Shown: positions 8,257-16,147 of the stretch, in pieces
Numbering within the stretch: the stretch's first letter is position 1
Layout: every line of letters begins with the position of its first letter
Assembly (NCBI RefSeq): GCF_007558825.1
Contig: NZ_VLTK01000002.1
Coordinates: forward strand, 248,001-312,000
Origin: Brevibacterium aurantiacum
Lineage (GTDB): Bacteria > Actinomycetota > Actinomycetes > Actinomycetales > Brevibacteriaceae
Direction: 5' to 3'
DNA: 64,000 bases
Position numbers and translations under genes: made by a program
The notes under the pieces: generated by a model
Told to the model about the DNA's origin: nothing
Seen by the model: only the letters and a program-made list of their open reading frames with translations
Database searches by the model: none

Positions 8257-9540
8257 ATGAGCGCAGCGACGCCACAGACTTCTGCCGAGTCCATCTCGGC
8301 ACCCGCCTACAAACGCAAGGCGCTCTTCGCCGCAGCTGTCGGTTACGGACTCGACGGCTTCGACCTGCTCATCCTCAGCTTTGCCCTCGGCGGCATCATC
8401 GCAACCTTCGGACTCAGCGACGTCGAGGCAGGATCGCTGTCGACGATCACCCTCTTCGGTGCGGTCCTCGGCGGCATCATCTTCGGATCACTGGCCGACC
8501 GCTACGGCCGCGTCCGGGTTCTGACCTGGACCGTTCTCATCTTCGCCGTGTTCACCGGGTTGAGCTCAATTGCCCAGGGATATTGGGACATGGCCGCCTA
8601 CCGGTTCATCGCCGGTATCGGCATAGGCGGCGAGTTCGGCATCGGCATGGCATTGGCCGCCGAAGCAGTGCCGGCCAACCAGCGTGCCCGAGCCACCTCT
8701 TGGGTGGGAGTGGGATTCCAGATCGGCGTCTTCGCCGCCGCGATCGTCTCCGCTCCGGTCATCGCTCTGTGGGGTTGGCGGGCGCTGTTCGTCATCGGTC
8801 TCTTCCCCGCCATCTTCGCCTTCGTCATTCGCCGAGGTGTCGAGGAGCCAGACAAGTTCGTGCAGTCCCAGCGGGGCCGTGCAGTGGGGGAGTCGGGAGA
8901 CTCAAGCGAGTCGGCAGGCTCACCGGACCTTCCGACCTTCGGTGCAAAGATCCGTGCGTTGGTCAAGGACAAGGCAACCGTGAGGATCTCCTTCGCCTTG
9001 ATCGTCCTCTCGACGGTGCAGAACTTCGGATACTTCGGCATCATCGCCTGGCTGCCCAACTATCTTTCTGAGAAGTTGGACCTCGGTGTGACGAAGGGAT
9101 CGCTGTGGACGGCGGTGACGGTGATCGGAATGCTCGCGGGCATCCTCATCTTCGGGCAGGTCGCCGACCGGCTGGGCAGGCGTCCGGCGTTTTGGATCTT
9201 CCAGGCTGGGGCGATCGTCTCGATCCTGGTCTACAGCCAGATGACCGACCCGACGGCACTGCTCATCGGCGGCTTCTTCATGGGAGCCTTCGCCAACGGC
9301 ATGCTCGGCGGTCATGGTGCCCTGCTGGCAGAAATGTACCCGACACAGGTTCGGGCCACCGCACAGAACGTCATCTTCAACATCGGCCGTGCCCTGGGCG
9401 GACTCGCCCCCGTGGTCATCGCCCTGCTTGCCGACTCCTTCGGATTCGCGTTCGCACTTGCGCTGCTGCCGACCATCTACATCATCCAGTTCCTCGCCAT
9501 GTTCCTGCTGCCGGAGAAACGCGGCATCGAACTGGAGTAG
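8257..9540 (+). CDS. MFS transporter, aromatic acid:H+ symporter (AAHS)-like
   Basis: The protein has 427 residues, with GAGGATC seven bases before the ATG. It has twelve membrane segments. Helix 1 has GYGLDGFDLLILSFAL, where the acidic DGFD pair is typical of the AAHS group. The loop 2-3 motif is GSLADRYGRVRVL and the second-half equivalent is GQVADRLGRRP. The central cytoplasmic loop (about residues 205-235) is Ser/Gly-rich. It follows the FMN monooxygenase after 209 bp of repeat-bearing spacer, with its own candidate promoter and operator. It may be a second uptake or efflux system for the same catabolic unit. Substrate unknown. Confidence 0.85.
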   Translation: MSAATPQTSAESISAPAYKRKALFAAAVGYGLDGFDLLILSFALGGIIATFGLSDVEAGSLSTITLFGAVLGGIIFGSLADRYGRVRVLTWTVLIFAVFTGLSSIAQGYWDMAAYRFIAGIGIGGEFGIGMALAAEAVPANQRARATSWVGVGFQIGVFAAAIVSAPVIALWGWRALFVIGLFPAIFAFVIRRGVEEPDKFVQSQRGRAVGESGDSSESAGSPDLPTFGAKIRALVKDKATVRISFALIVLSTVQNFGYFGIIAWLPNYLSEKLDLGVTKGSLWTAVTVIGMLAGILIFGQVADRLGRRPAFWIFQAGAIVSILVYSQMTDPTALLIGGFFMGAFANGMLGGHGALLAEMYPTQVRATAQNVIFNIGRALGGLAPVVIALLADSFGFAFALALLPTIYIIQFLAMFLLPEKRGIELE

Positions 9541-9663
9541 ATGCACATCGTCGAACTGAGTCAGAAGGGGATACCCAGAGTCGTTACTGTCTATAGATGG
9601 TTGTTCAGGAGCGTTCTGAGGACCATTTGCGGACAGTGAATGAGTTGAGAACTCGGGGGTGAG

Positions 9664-10590
9664 TCAGTTGTGAGCGAGGTGGTGCCTGAGAAGCTGACGG
9701 AACTGGTCCATATTCGTCGCTTTCGACACGCGCAACACGGTCCACCCCTGTGCAACGAGATTCTGAATCCGCTCATTGTCGGCGGCGAACTGCTTGTCTG
9801 AGCTTCTGTGGTGATCGCCTTCATACTCGATGGCGAGGCGAAGCTCGGGATATCCGAGATCGGGGTGAAGAACGTAACTGAGGTTCGAGCACTGCACGGG
9901 AGGGTGAACCATCGGCTCCGGGAATCCTTGGCTTATGATCCATAGACGTAACCAAGTTTCCTGGGGCGAATCGACGTTCTGCCGCATGCGCGTGAGCACG
10001 GAGGCAAGTAAGGGCCGATTTCGCACATATCGGCGACTGTCGACTTCGGCTCTGATTGCTTTGGGGGTCGCCAGCGGGCCGCTGTGCCATTTCCCGATTG
10101 CGGCCTCGGCCACAGCGATCAGCTCATCAACTGTAAGGATTGTGGCGAGTTCAACGATCAGCTGAGGGACTGAGATCAGCGGCAGCTCGCAGAAGTTGGC
10201 GACCTTCAGGGACGTGTAACGGTGAAGTACAACGCCTCTCCTCGTCAGCGTGAAATCAGGAGAAGCGGAAGCAACATGAATTCGACGGTCGGTGAGCCTC
10301 CGTGGGAGCGGCAGCCCATACAGTCGAGCTGCGGTGATGCCTGTACCAGCTAAACCCTCGTGGAGACGCAGGATCCCGGATAGGCCGACTTGCACCTTGG
10401 CCCATTCGAGGCCGGCCCACATCGGTGCCGGCACTGCGGTATCGGGTTCATTGTCGATCCAGACGCCGTGGAAGAGCTGAGTGTAGCGAGGGCTGTTCCT
10501 CAGCGCGTGCAAGCTGAGTCCGAGCGGGCCAACCTGATCGCGCATGAACGGGACCGGGGCGGTGAGGAATTGTATGGGTTCATTGTTCAT
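9664..10590 (-). CDS. DUF559-like (Vsr/PD-(D/E)XK fold) protein with AbiEi-like N-terminus
   Basis: The protein has 308 residues. The C-terminal part (about 205-305) resembles DUF559/Vsr-like endonuclease domains: E211 in SPQETWLRL, then D244 in HPDLGYPELRLAIEYEGDHH with E255 and E257, then a conserved ending VAQGWTVLRVSK. These acidic residues match a PD-(D/E)XK-type core. The N-terminal 200 residues look like the transcriptional-regulator/antitoxin-type region common in actinobacterial paralogues of this kind (AbiEi-like), but I see no clear helix-turn-helix. Such proteins are abundant and unstudied in actinobacteria, often as isolated genes. No toxin or restriction partner is adjacent here. 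Function is not established. Confidence 0.65.
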   Translation of the reverse strand: MNNEPIQFLTAPVPFMRDQVGPLGLSLHALRNSPRYTQLFHGVWIDNEPDTAVPAPMWAGLEWAKVQVGLSGILRLHEGLAGTGITAARLYGLPLPRRLTDRRIHVASASPDFTLTRRGVVLHRYTSLKVANFCELPLISVPQLIVELATILTVDELIAVAEAAIGKWHSGPLATPKAIRAEVDSRRYVRNRPLLASVLTRMRQNVDSPQETWLRLWIISQGFPEPMVHPPVQCSNLSYVLHPDLGYPELRLAIEYEGDHHRSSDKQFAADNERIQNLVAQGWTVLRVSKATNMDQFRQLLRHHLAHN

Positions 10591-11162
10591 GAACGGTGAC
10601 TCTGCCGGAGATGCGGTTCGAGAGGAACCGAGTGCTCAGCGACTGTGTATCGACGTTTGTCATCCACTGCCGAATCGCGCGCAAGTGAGAAGACTCTCCA
10701 CAGTCAAGGACGCTCGAGTCAATGCGCTTGTCTGAGTGAGATGCACCTCGACATCGTCGACACCTAAGCGTGGTTGCCTGTTGCAATATGCGGAACGTGG
10801 AGACCCTCAGGCCGCGAGGTCGTGTGCAGGTGCGCGGTACATATGTGAAAGTGCGGCCGAGCTCTGAGCGACCAGTCATGGAGAATTTGTGGTTGAGAAA
10901 TGGTCGCTTTTCCCCAGGCAGACGAACTTAAGTCCACACTGAAATCCGTTTGTCGACTGTAAATCTCGTCGTAGAGGGAGGCGAGTCGTGTGTGCGGCAG
11001 TGTGTGACCCGAGATCTGAGTGGGAGCAGGCTTGTTCGACGCTGAGACGCTGAGACGCTGAGACGCTGAGACGCTGAGACTCTGAGACGCCTCGACGGTC
11101 CGTGACATATTGTGACGGCGTGGGGAGCGGGCGGGGACGTGCCCAGACCATACTGAGCGATT
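10591..11162. other. 572-bp intergenic region with no credible gene
   Basis: Short frames here on both strands lack recognisable composition or start signals, and one minus-strand frame simply reads through the tandem repeat. The left end holds the promoter side of the DUF559-like gene. The right end holds the 8-bp repeat (11041-11088), then CATATT (11105-11110) and CATACT (11149-11154) as possible -10 elements for the downstream transporter. CATACT would start RNA at about the GTG, giving a leaderless message. Confidence 0.6.
11041..11088. repeat. 8-bp tandem repeat (GCTGAGAC)x5 plus one variant unit
   Basis: Five perfect copies of GCTGAGAC are followed by TCTGAGAC. The array ends 74 bp before the GTG of the MFS gene at 11163 and lies where a -35 region would sit for the CATATT element at 11105. 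An 8-bp unit in a promoter is the kind of array that varies by slippage. It would also shift any frame reading through it. Confidence 0.9.
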
Positions 11163-12674
11163 GTGAATAGTCCAGAACCAGCCGGCACTTCGGCGCACGC
11201 ACCAGACAAGACCGACCCAGGCCCCACCTCGGCGGGGGAAGGCACAGCCGATGCAACGAAGCCTCCGCGGATCATCCGCAGCGCATCCGACATCCACTCG
11301 GTCCTCGCCGAATTCGGGTCCCAGGGCACGAAGACCAAGGCGGTCATCATCCTCGCACTCGGCGGGATCTTCATGGACGCCTACGACTTCTCCTCTCTGG
11401 CCTTCGGGATCACCGCGATCAAGGAACAGTTCGGACTGACCGGATTCATGACCGGGCTCGTCAACGCCTCGATCATGGTCGGAGCGGTCATCGGTGCGCT
11501 GTTCGGCGGATACCTCGTCGACCGGTTCGGGCGCTACAAACTGTTCATGGCCGACATGGTGTTCTTCGTCATCGCCGCCATCGGCTGTGCCGTAGCCCCG
11601 AACGAATGGGTCCTCATTCTCTTCCGCTTCGTCATGGGCATCGGCGTCGGACTCGACCTGCCCGTGGCGATGGCCTTCCTCGCCGAATTCTCCAAGCTCA
11701 AGGGCAAAGGCAACCGCTCGCAGCGCGTCAACGCCTGGTCACCTGCCTGGTACATCGCGACCGGCGTCGGCTACCTCATCGTACTCATCATCTTCGTCAG
11801 CCTGCCCTACGACCAGCACGCCATCCTGTGGCGCCTCGTCGTCGGGTTCGGCGCAGTCCCGGCACTCATCGTGCTCCTCGTCCGTCGCCGCTACCTCGCA
11901 GAATCGCCCGAATGGCTCGCGAACCAGGGTGACCTGCGTGGCGCCGTCGACGTCATGCGCTCACACCACCACCTCGACGTGGAACTCGCCGCCGATGCCG
12001 GCAGCACAGGGAAGGCCGGAGCTGCAGAGCCGAAGCGCGGCGGCAAATGGAGCGGATTCGCCGAACTCTTCGCCCCGCAGTACCGTGTACGCACGATCGT
12101 CGCCCTCTGCGTGTCAGTGTTCTCGACCTTCGGCTACAACGCCGTCGCCTACGGCACGCCACTGATCATTACGACGCTGTTCCACCAGACGCCGCTGGTC
12201 ACCATCATCGCCTCACTCGTCATCAACCTCGGCTTCGGCGCCATCGGCGGACTGCTGGGCATGAGCATCGTCAACCGGTTCGGCACCCGCCGCATCACCC
12301 TCGTCGGATTCGCGATCCAGGCAGCATCACTTGCCCTGCTGGCTATCGTCGGCATACCGACCGGTGCACTCGTGCTCGTCTCAGTAGCGATGCTCGCGGC
12401 CTTCGTCTTCGCACAGGCCGGCGGACCCGGAGCCAACCTGATGAACTACGCGACTCTGTCCTACCCGACGCGACTGCGCGGAATCGGCATCGGCTTCAAT
12501 CAGTCGGTACTGCGTGCGTTCTCGATCGTCTCCCTCATCATGTTCCCGATCCTGGCGGGTTCGATGGGCACGGGAGTCTTCTGGATCGTCGCCTGTGCCC
12601 CGCTGGCCGGAGCCATCGCGGTCGGCATCGTCAAATGGGACCCGACAGCGAAGGATGTGGAAGAAGAGGCGTGA
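11163..12674 (+). CDS. MFS transporter with long hydrophilic N-terminus
   Basis: The protein has 503 residues from a GTG that may be at the transcription start. About 60 hydrophilic residues precede the first membrane helix (AVIILALGGIFMDAYDFSSL). Loop motifs GGYLVDRFGRYKLF and RFVMGIGVGLDLPVAMAFLAEF place it with sugar-porter/MHS-like symporters; the FMDAYDF acidic helix 1 resembles MHS and AAHS members. Twelve helices are predicted. The N-terminal coding segment contains a 21-bp stretch (11215-11235) identical to one in the MHS gene at 5285-5305, read in another frame. A tandem repeat lies upstream and a terminator follows directly. Substrate unknown. Confidence 0.82.
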   Translation: MNSPEPAGTSAHAPDKTDPGPTSAGEGTADATKPPRIIRSASDIHSVLAEFGSQGTKTKAVIILALGGIFMDAYDFSSLAFGITAIKEQFGLTGFMTGLVNASIMVGAVIGALFGGYLVDRFGRYKLFMADMVFFVIAAIGCAVAPNEWVLILFRFVMGIGVGLDLPVAMAFLAEFSKLKGKGNRSQRVNAWSPAWYIATGVGYLIVLIIFVSLPYDQHAILWRLVVGFGAVPALIVLLVRRRYLAESPEWLANQGDLRGAVDVMRSHHHLDVELAADAGSTGKAGAAEPKRGGKWSGFAELFAPQYRVRTIVALCVSVFSTFGYNAVAYGTPLIITTLFHQTPLVTIIASLVINLGFGAIGGLLGMSIVNRFGTRRITLVGFAIQAASLALLAIVGIPTGALVLVSVAMLAAFVFAQAGGPGANLMNYATLSYPTRLRGIGIGFNQSVLRAFSIVSLIMFPILAGSMGTGVFWIVACAPLAGAIAVGIVKWDPTAKDVEEEA

Positions 12675-12701
12675 TTGTCTGACGCAGGGGCGTCATGCCT
12701 T

Positions 12702-12738
12702 CGGGCACCATCGGTTGGAACTCAACTGATGGTGCCCG
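12702..12738 (+). terminator. Rho-independent-type terminator after the MFS gene
   Basis: CGGGCACCATC (12702-12712) pairs with GATGGTGCCCG (12728-12738), with an inner GTTG/CAAC pairing in the loop. It begins 28 bp after the stop. The T-tract is weak (CTCTTG), as is common in actinobacteria. Confidence 0.8.
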
Positions 12739-12792
12739 CTCTTGTCTGCAGGAGGCGCTGCGTAGGCGTTTCTGATCGCTGTTCAGAATAAA

Positions 12793-12802
12793 TGGTATGC
12801 CA
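12793..12802. promoter_or_regulatory. TGGTATGCCA, candidate GntR/FadR-type operator (site 1)
   Basis: A palindromic decamer with TGG/CCA arms, matched by TGGTATCCCA at 12982-12991. GntR regulators of the FCD (FadR/PdhR-like) group commonly bind TGGT-N-ACCA-type palindromes. The GntR gene at 15407-16114 is encoded at the other end of this cluster. Assignment is inferred. Confidence 0.4.
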
Positions 12803-12981
12803 AATGTGTTTGGTGCCGGAAGTCACCGAAAGGCTCGTGGCCAGCACGGATGCAGTCCGCACGATCGGCGTATTTGAGGTTGTTCTGTGGGAATCGGCGT
12901 CAGTGCTGTTGCACGTAATCTGTGACTCAGGTTACGCTGATATCGACAGTACTCGCCGCCACAGCGTTGTGATCAGAGGTT

Positions 12982-12991
12982 TGGTATCCCA
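12982..12991. promoter_or_regulatory. TGGTATCCCA, candidate GntR/FadR-type operator (site 2)
   Basis: Second copy of the decamer, differing at one base, 31 bp before the permease ATG. Its position downstream of the likely promoter suits a repression site. Confidence 0.4.
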
Positions 12992-13022
12992 GCGATGTGC
13001 TTTTCAGATTTGAGTGACCAGC

Positions 13023-14540
13023 ATGAGAAAGACTGAGATTGCGCAGGATCCTGCACCCAGCTGGATGGGCCCGAGCCCCGAACAGTTGGCGGCACATCGC
13101 ATCAGTCCGCGGTTCTACAACTCGGACCTGGCACCGAGCAGGAAGGAAGGGCGAAGCTGGACCGCCTACAGCCTGTTCACCCTGTGGGCCAATGACGTCC
13201 ATTCGCTGGGCAATTACGGGTTCGCCCTCGGTCTCTTCGCGCTGGGGCTCGGTGCCTGGCAGATTCTCGTTGCACTGCTCGTCGGCGCCGGCCTCCTGTT
13301 CTTCCTCCTGACGCTCTCGGGTTTCATGGGACACAAGACGGGAGTGCCCTATCCGGTGATGAGCCGCATTGCCTTCGGCATCCACGGCGCTCAACTCGCG
13401 GCCTCCGTGCGCGGCATCGTTGCCATCGCCTGGTTCGGCATCCAGACCTACCTGGCCTCGAGCGTCCTCAACGTCCTGCTCCTCACCCTCGTGCCCAGCC
13501 TCCAGTCATGGGCCGACACCGAGTTCCTCGGCCTCTCCGGCCTGGGGTGGTTCTCCTTCACCCTGCTCTGGGTCGTCCAGGTCGTGATCGTCAGCTACGG
13601 GATGGAGATGATCCGCAAGTACGAGGCGATCGCCGGACCGATCATCCTCGTCACCTTCCTCTCCTTGGCCGTCTGGATGCTCTCACGCGTCGATTTCTCG
13701 ATCTCCTGGGCGCGGGAAGATGCCCTGAGTGGGTGGGAGATGTGGATGCACATCCTCGGTGGTGGATCACTGTGGGTCGCGATCTACGGCACCTTCGTCC
13801 TCAACTTCTCCGACTTCACCCGTGCCGCGAAGAAGAAGGGCTCCATCGTCGTCGGCAACTTCTGGGGCATTCCGATCAACATGCTCGTCTTCGGCCTCGT
13901 CGTCATCTCCTTAGCCGGTGCCCAATACGAGCTCGACGGAACGGTCATCACCTCACCCGCCGACATCGTCCAGTCGATCGGCAACCCCGTCCTGCTGGCA
14001 CTGGCTTCGGTGGCACTGCTCATCCTCACGATCGCGGTCAACCTCATGGCGAATTTCGTGGCACCGACCTACGCGCTGACCAACATGTTCCCGCGTCACC
14101 TCAACTTCCGCAGCGCCGCGCTCATCAGTGCCATCATCGGCTTCGTCATCCTGCCCTGGAACCTCTACGACTCTCCGATTGTGATCGTCTACTTCCTCGG
14201 CGGGCTCGGCGCGCTGCTGGGGCCTCTGTTCGGGATCATCATGATCGACTACTGGGTGATTCGGAAGACGAAGGTCAACGTGCCCCAGCTCTACACCGAG
14301 GCTGGCGACGGCGAGTACTTCTACCACCGGGGTGTCAATTGGCGCGCGATCGGCGCCTTCATCCCCGCCTCGCTCATCTCGCTCGTCTTCGCGCTGGTGC
14401 CCGCGTTCGTCAGCGTCTCCCAGTTCTCCTGGTTCAGTGGGGCGGGTATCGCGGCGATCATCTACTTCTTCATCGCCCGACGCAGCTTCACCTTCCGCGA
14501 GGTCGATGGCGAAGAGATCGCCGTCCCCACGACGCACTGA
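13023..14540 (+). CDS. NCS1-family nucleobase/hydantoin/allantoin permease
   Basis: About 505 residues from the ATG at 13023; a GTG at 13014 is an alternative, and neither has a strong ribosome-binding site. The N-terminus carries the NCS1 signature: SPRFYNSDLAPS, then RSWTAYSLFTLWANDVHSLGNY in helix 1. Twelve helices are predicted. Other conserved pieces are GVPYPVMSRIAFGIHGA (helix 3), AWFGIQTYLAS (helix 4) and NFSDFTRAAKKK (loop 6-7). NCS1 carriers import cytosine, uracil, allantoin or 5-substituted hydantoins with Na+ or H+. The next gene is a hydantoin/allantoin racemase-like protein 61 bp downstream, which points to a hydantoin or ureide substrate. A GntR regulator closes the cluster. 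Confidence 0.9.
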   Translation: MRKTEIAQDPAPSWMGPSPEQLAAHRISPRFYNSDLAPSRKEGRSWTAYSLFTLWANDVHSLGNYGFALGLFALGLGAWQILVALLVGAGLLFFLLTLSGFMGHKTGVPYPVMSRIAFGIHGAQLAASVRGIVAIAWFGIQTYLASSVLNVLLLTLVPSLQSWADTEFLGLSGLGWFSFTLLWVVQVVIVSYGMEMIRKYEAIAGPIILVTFLSLAVWMLSRVDFSISWAREDALSGWEMWMHILGGGSLWVAIYGTFVLNFSDFTRAAKKKGSIVVGNFWGIPINMLVFGLVVISLAGAQYELDGTVITSPADIVQSIGNPVLLALASVALLILTIAVNLMANFVAPTYALTNMFPRHLNFRSAALISAIIGFVILPWNLYDSPIVIVYFLGGLGALLGPLFGIIMIDYWVIRKTKVNVPQLYTEAGDGEYFYHRGVNWRAIGAFIPASLISLVFALVPAFVSVSQFSWFSGAGIAAIIYFFIARRSFTFREVDGEEIAVPTTH

Positions 14541-14601
14541 AGTCGCATCGCGCCAACCATCGATCGCTTGCAGCCCACGCACAATTCACCGGGAGACATA
14601 C

Positions 14602-15327
14602 GTGAAGATTCTCGTCGTCAACGTCAACACGACCGAGTCGATGACCGAAGGCATCGTCCATGCGGCACAAGAGGTCGCCGCGGCGGGCACTGAGATCATC
14701 GGGCTGACCCCCAGTTTCGGGGCTGAATCCTGCGAAGGCAATGTCGAGAGCTACCTCGCGGCATTGGGCGTCATGGACGCGGTGATGAAGTATCCCGGCG
14801 AGTTCGATGCCGTCATTCAGGCCGGATACGGCGAACACGGGCGTGAGGGACTTCAGGAGCTCCTCGACGTGCCTGTCATCGACATCACCGAGGCGGGTGC
14901 TGCCCTGGCAATGTTCCTCGGCCACCGGTACGCGGTCGTCACGACCCTCGACCGCACCGTTCCCCTCATCGAGGACCGGCTCCTCCTGGCCGGATTGAAC
15001 ACTCACTGCGCCTCGGTGCGGGCGTCGGGGATGGCTGTGCTCGAGCTCGAGAACCAGCCCGACCGTGCCATTGCCGCGATCGCAGATCAGGCCGCCGAGG
15101 CGGTCGAGTCCGATCGTGCGGAGGCCATCGTCCTCGGGTGCGGGGGAATGGCAGAACTTAAGGAGACCATCGTCCAGCGATGCGACGTGCCCGTCGTCGA
15201 CGGAGTCACCGCAGCGGTGAAACTGGCCGAGTCACTGGTCGGGCTGGGGCTGAAGACCTCGAAGGTCCGAACCTATGCCACGGCCCGACCGAAGCAGATG
15301 AGCGGATGGCCCTTCAATGCGGCGTGA
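14602..15327 (+). CDS. Asp/Glu/hydantoin racemase-family protein lacking the first catalytic cysteine
   Basis: The protein has 241 residues from a GTG at 14602 with GGGAG six bases upstream. It starts KILVVNVNTTESMT like hydantoin and allantoin racemases, and has the second-half motif IVLGCGGMAEL with C180. In hydantoin racemases two cysteines, about positions 76 and 181, act as acid and base. The first lies in an ACFxDPG-type motif. Here the equivalent segment is VIQAGYGEHG, with glycine at position 75. A one-cysteine enzyme would not be expected to racemise by the two-base mechanism; arylmalonate decarboxylase of the same superfamily has this Gly/Cys arrangement. It probably acts on the substrate brought in by the NCS1 permease, but the reaction is uncertain. 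Confidence 0.8.
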   Translation: MKILVVNVNTTESMTEGIVHAAQEVAAAGTEIIGLTPSFGAESCEGNVESYLAALGVMDAVMKYPGEFDAVIQAGYGEHGREGLQELLDVPVIDITEAGAALAMFLGHRYAVVTTLDRTVPLIEDRLLLAGLNTHCASVRASGMAVLELENQPDRAIAAIADQAAEAVESDRAEAIVLGCGGMAELKETIVQRCDVPVVDGVTAAVKLAESLVGLGLKTSKVRTYATARPKQMSGWPFNAA

Positions 15328-15406
15328 ATTTGCTGCCTGACCTGTGCTGAGCCCGAAGCTGCCTGCGTCAGTCGCCGGAGGTCGCGCTGTCGCCGCTGAT
15401 CGATTG

Positions 15407-16114
15407 TCATTCGTCTGATTCGGTGCCCTCGTCGGTGCCCTCTTCGACGGCCCGGGCGAGGCGTTCTTTGTGCTTGTCATGCTGGTCTTGGCTCGTTCCG
15501 AGGTGCCGGGCGGCCAGATCTCTGACCTTCGCCTGATCACGATGGGCAATCGCATCGTAGAGCTGCGCGTGCTCTGTGGCGACGAAATCGAGGTCGTCGT
15601 GCTGGCTCAGCTGCCAGCGCATACGCGAGTCGAGGAGCTCACCGATCTCGGCCAGCAGTCGGTTGCCGGAGAGCTCGGTGACGATGGCATGGAAGTCCGC
15701 CGCCGAACGGTGGGCGCCGACGACGTCGCCGGCCTTCGATAGTTCCTTGCCCTTGGCCATGGTGGCCTCGAGCTTGGCCAGGCCCTCCCGATTGTGTCGC
15801 TGCGCGGCGAGCTCGAAGGACAGAATGTCGAAGACGGCCCGCACTTCGTTGAGATCGGCGATGTCACTGGGGGAGAATTCGCGCACCGTCGACCAGGTGT
15901 TGGGCCGATTCGCCACCAATCCCTCGGCGGCGAGCTGTTTGAGAGCTTCGCGGATCGGCACACGACTGACCCCGAGCTCGGTGGCCAGGTTCCGCTCGAC
16001 CAGTCTGCTGCCGGGCAGCCTGACGCCGTCGATGATCTCGTTGCGCAGCACTTCGGTGACCCGCACTGTCTCAGAGCGCGGGCCATCGCTGCGCGGACTG
16101 TCATTGTTCTTCAC
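15407..16114 (-). CDS. GntR-family regulator, FCD (FadR-like) subgroup
   Basis: The protein has 235 residues from a GTG with GGGAG about nine bases upstream. The winged helix is at residues 17-75 (VLRNEIIDGVRLPGSRLVERNLATELGVSRVPIREAL). A C-terminal FCD helical domain follows, with the metal-type residues D (DLNEVRAVFD), H (ADFHAIV) and the DFVATEHAQLYDAI motif. FCD regulators usually sense organic acids. It converges on the permease/racemase genes, and the two TGGTAT(G/C)CCA decamers in the permease promoter fit its family, so it probably controls that cluster. The acidic C-terminal tail (EEGTDEGTESDE) is unconserved. Confidence 0.9.
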   Translation of the reverse strand: MKNNDSPRSDGPRSETVRVTEVLRNEIIDGVRLPGSRLVERNLATELGVSRVPIREALKQLAAEGLVANRPNTWSTVREFSPSDIADLNEVRAVFDILSFELAAQRHNREGLAKLEATMAKGKELSKAGDVVGAHRSAADFHAIVTELSGNRLLAEIGELLDSRMRWQLSQHDDLDFVATEHAQLYDAIAHRDQAKVRDLAARHLGTSQDQHDKHKERLARAVEEGTDEGTESDE

Positions 16115-16147
16115 CAGGTCATTCTCCCACCAGTGTTCTGCACAGCG

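Larger units (their letters stand above)
12675..13022. other. 348-bp intergenic region upstream of the NCS1 permease
   Basis: It holds the terminator of the preceding gene and the promoter region of the permease. Two decamers TGGTATGCCA (12793-12802) and TGGTATCCCA (12982-12991) and an inverted pair GTAATC (12915-12920) / GGTTAC (12930-12935) are visible. A -10-like TGATAT is at 12938-12943. I see no gene. Confidence 0.6.

Noticed and set aside
10764..11374. Minus-strand frames with the peptide repeat SASQRLSV
   Set aside because: The repeat comes from translating the 8-bp DNA repeat. It overlaps the promoter and N-terminus of the MFS gene and has no start signal.
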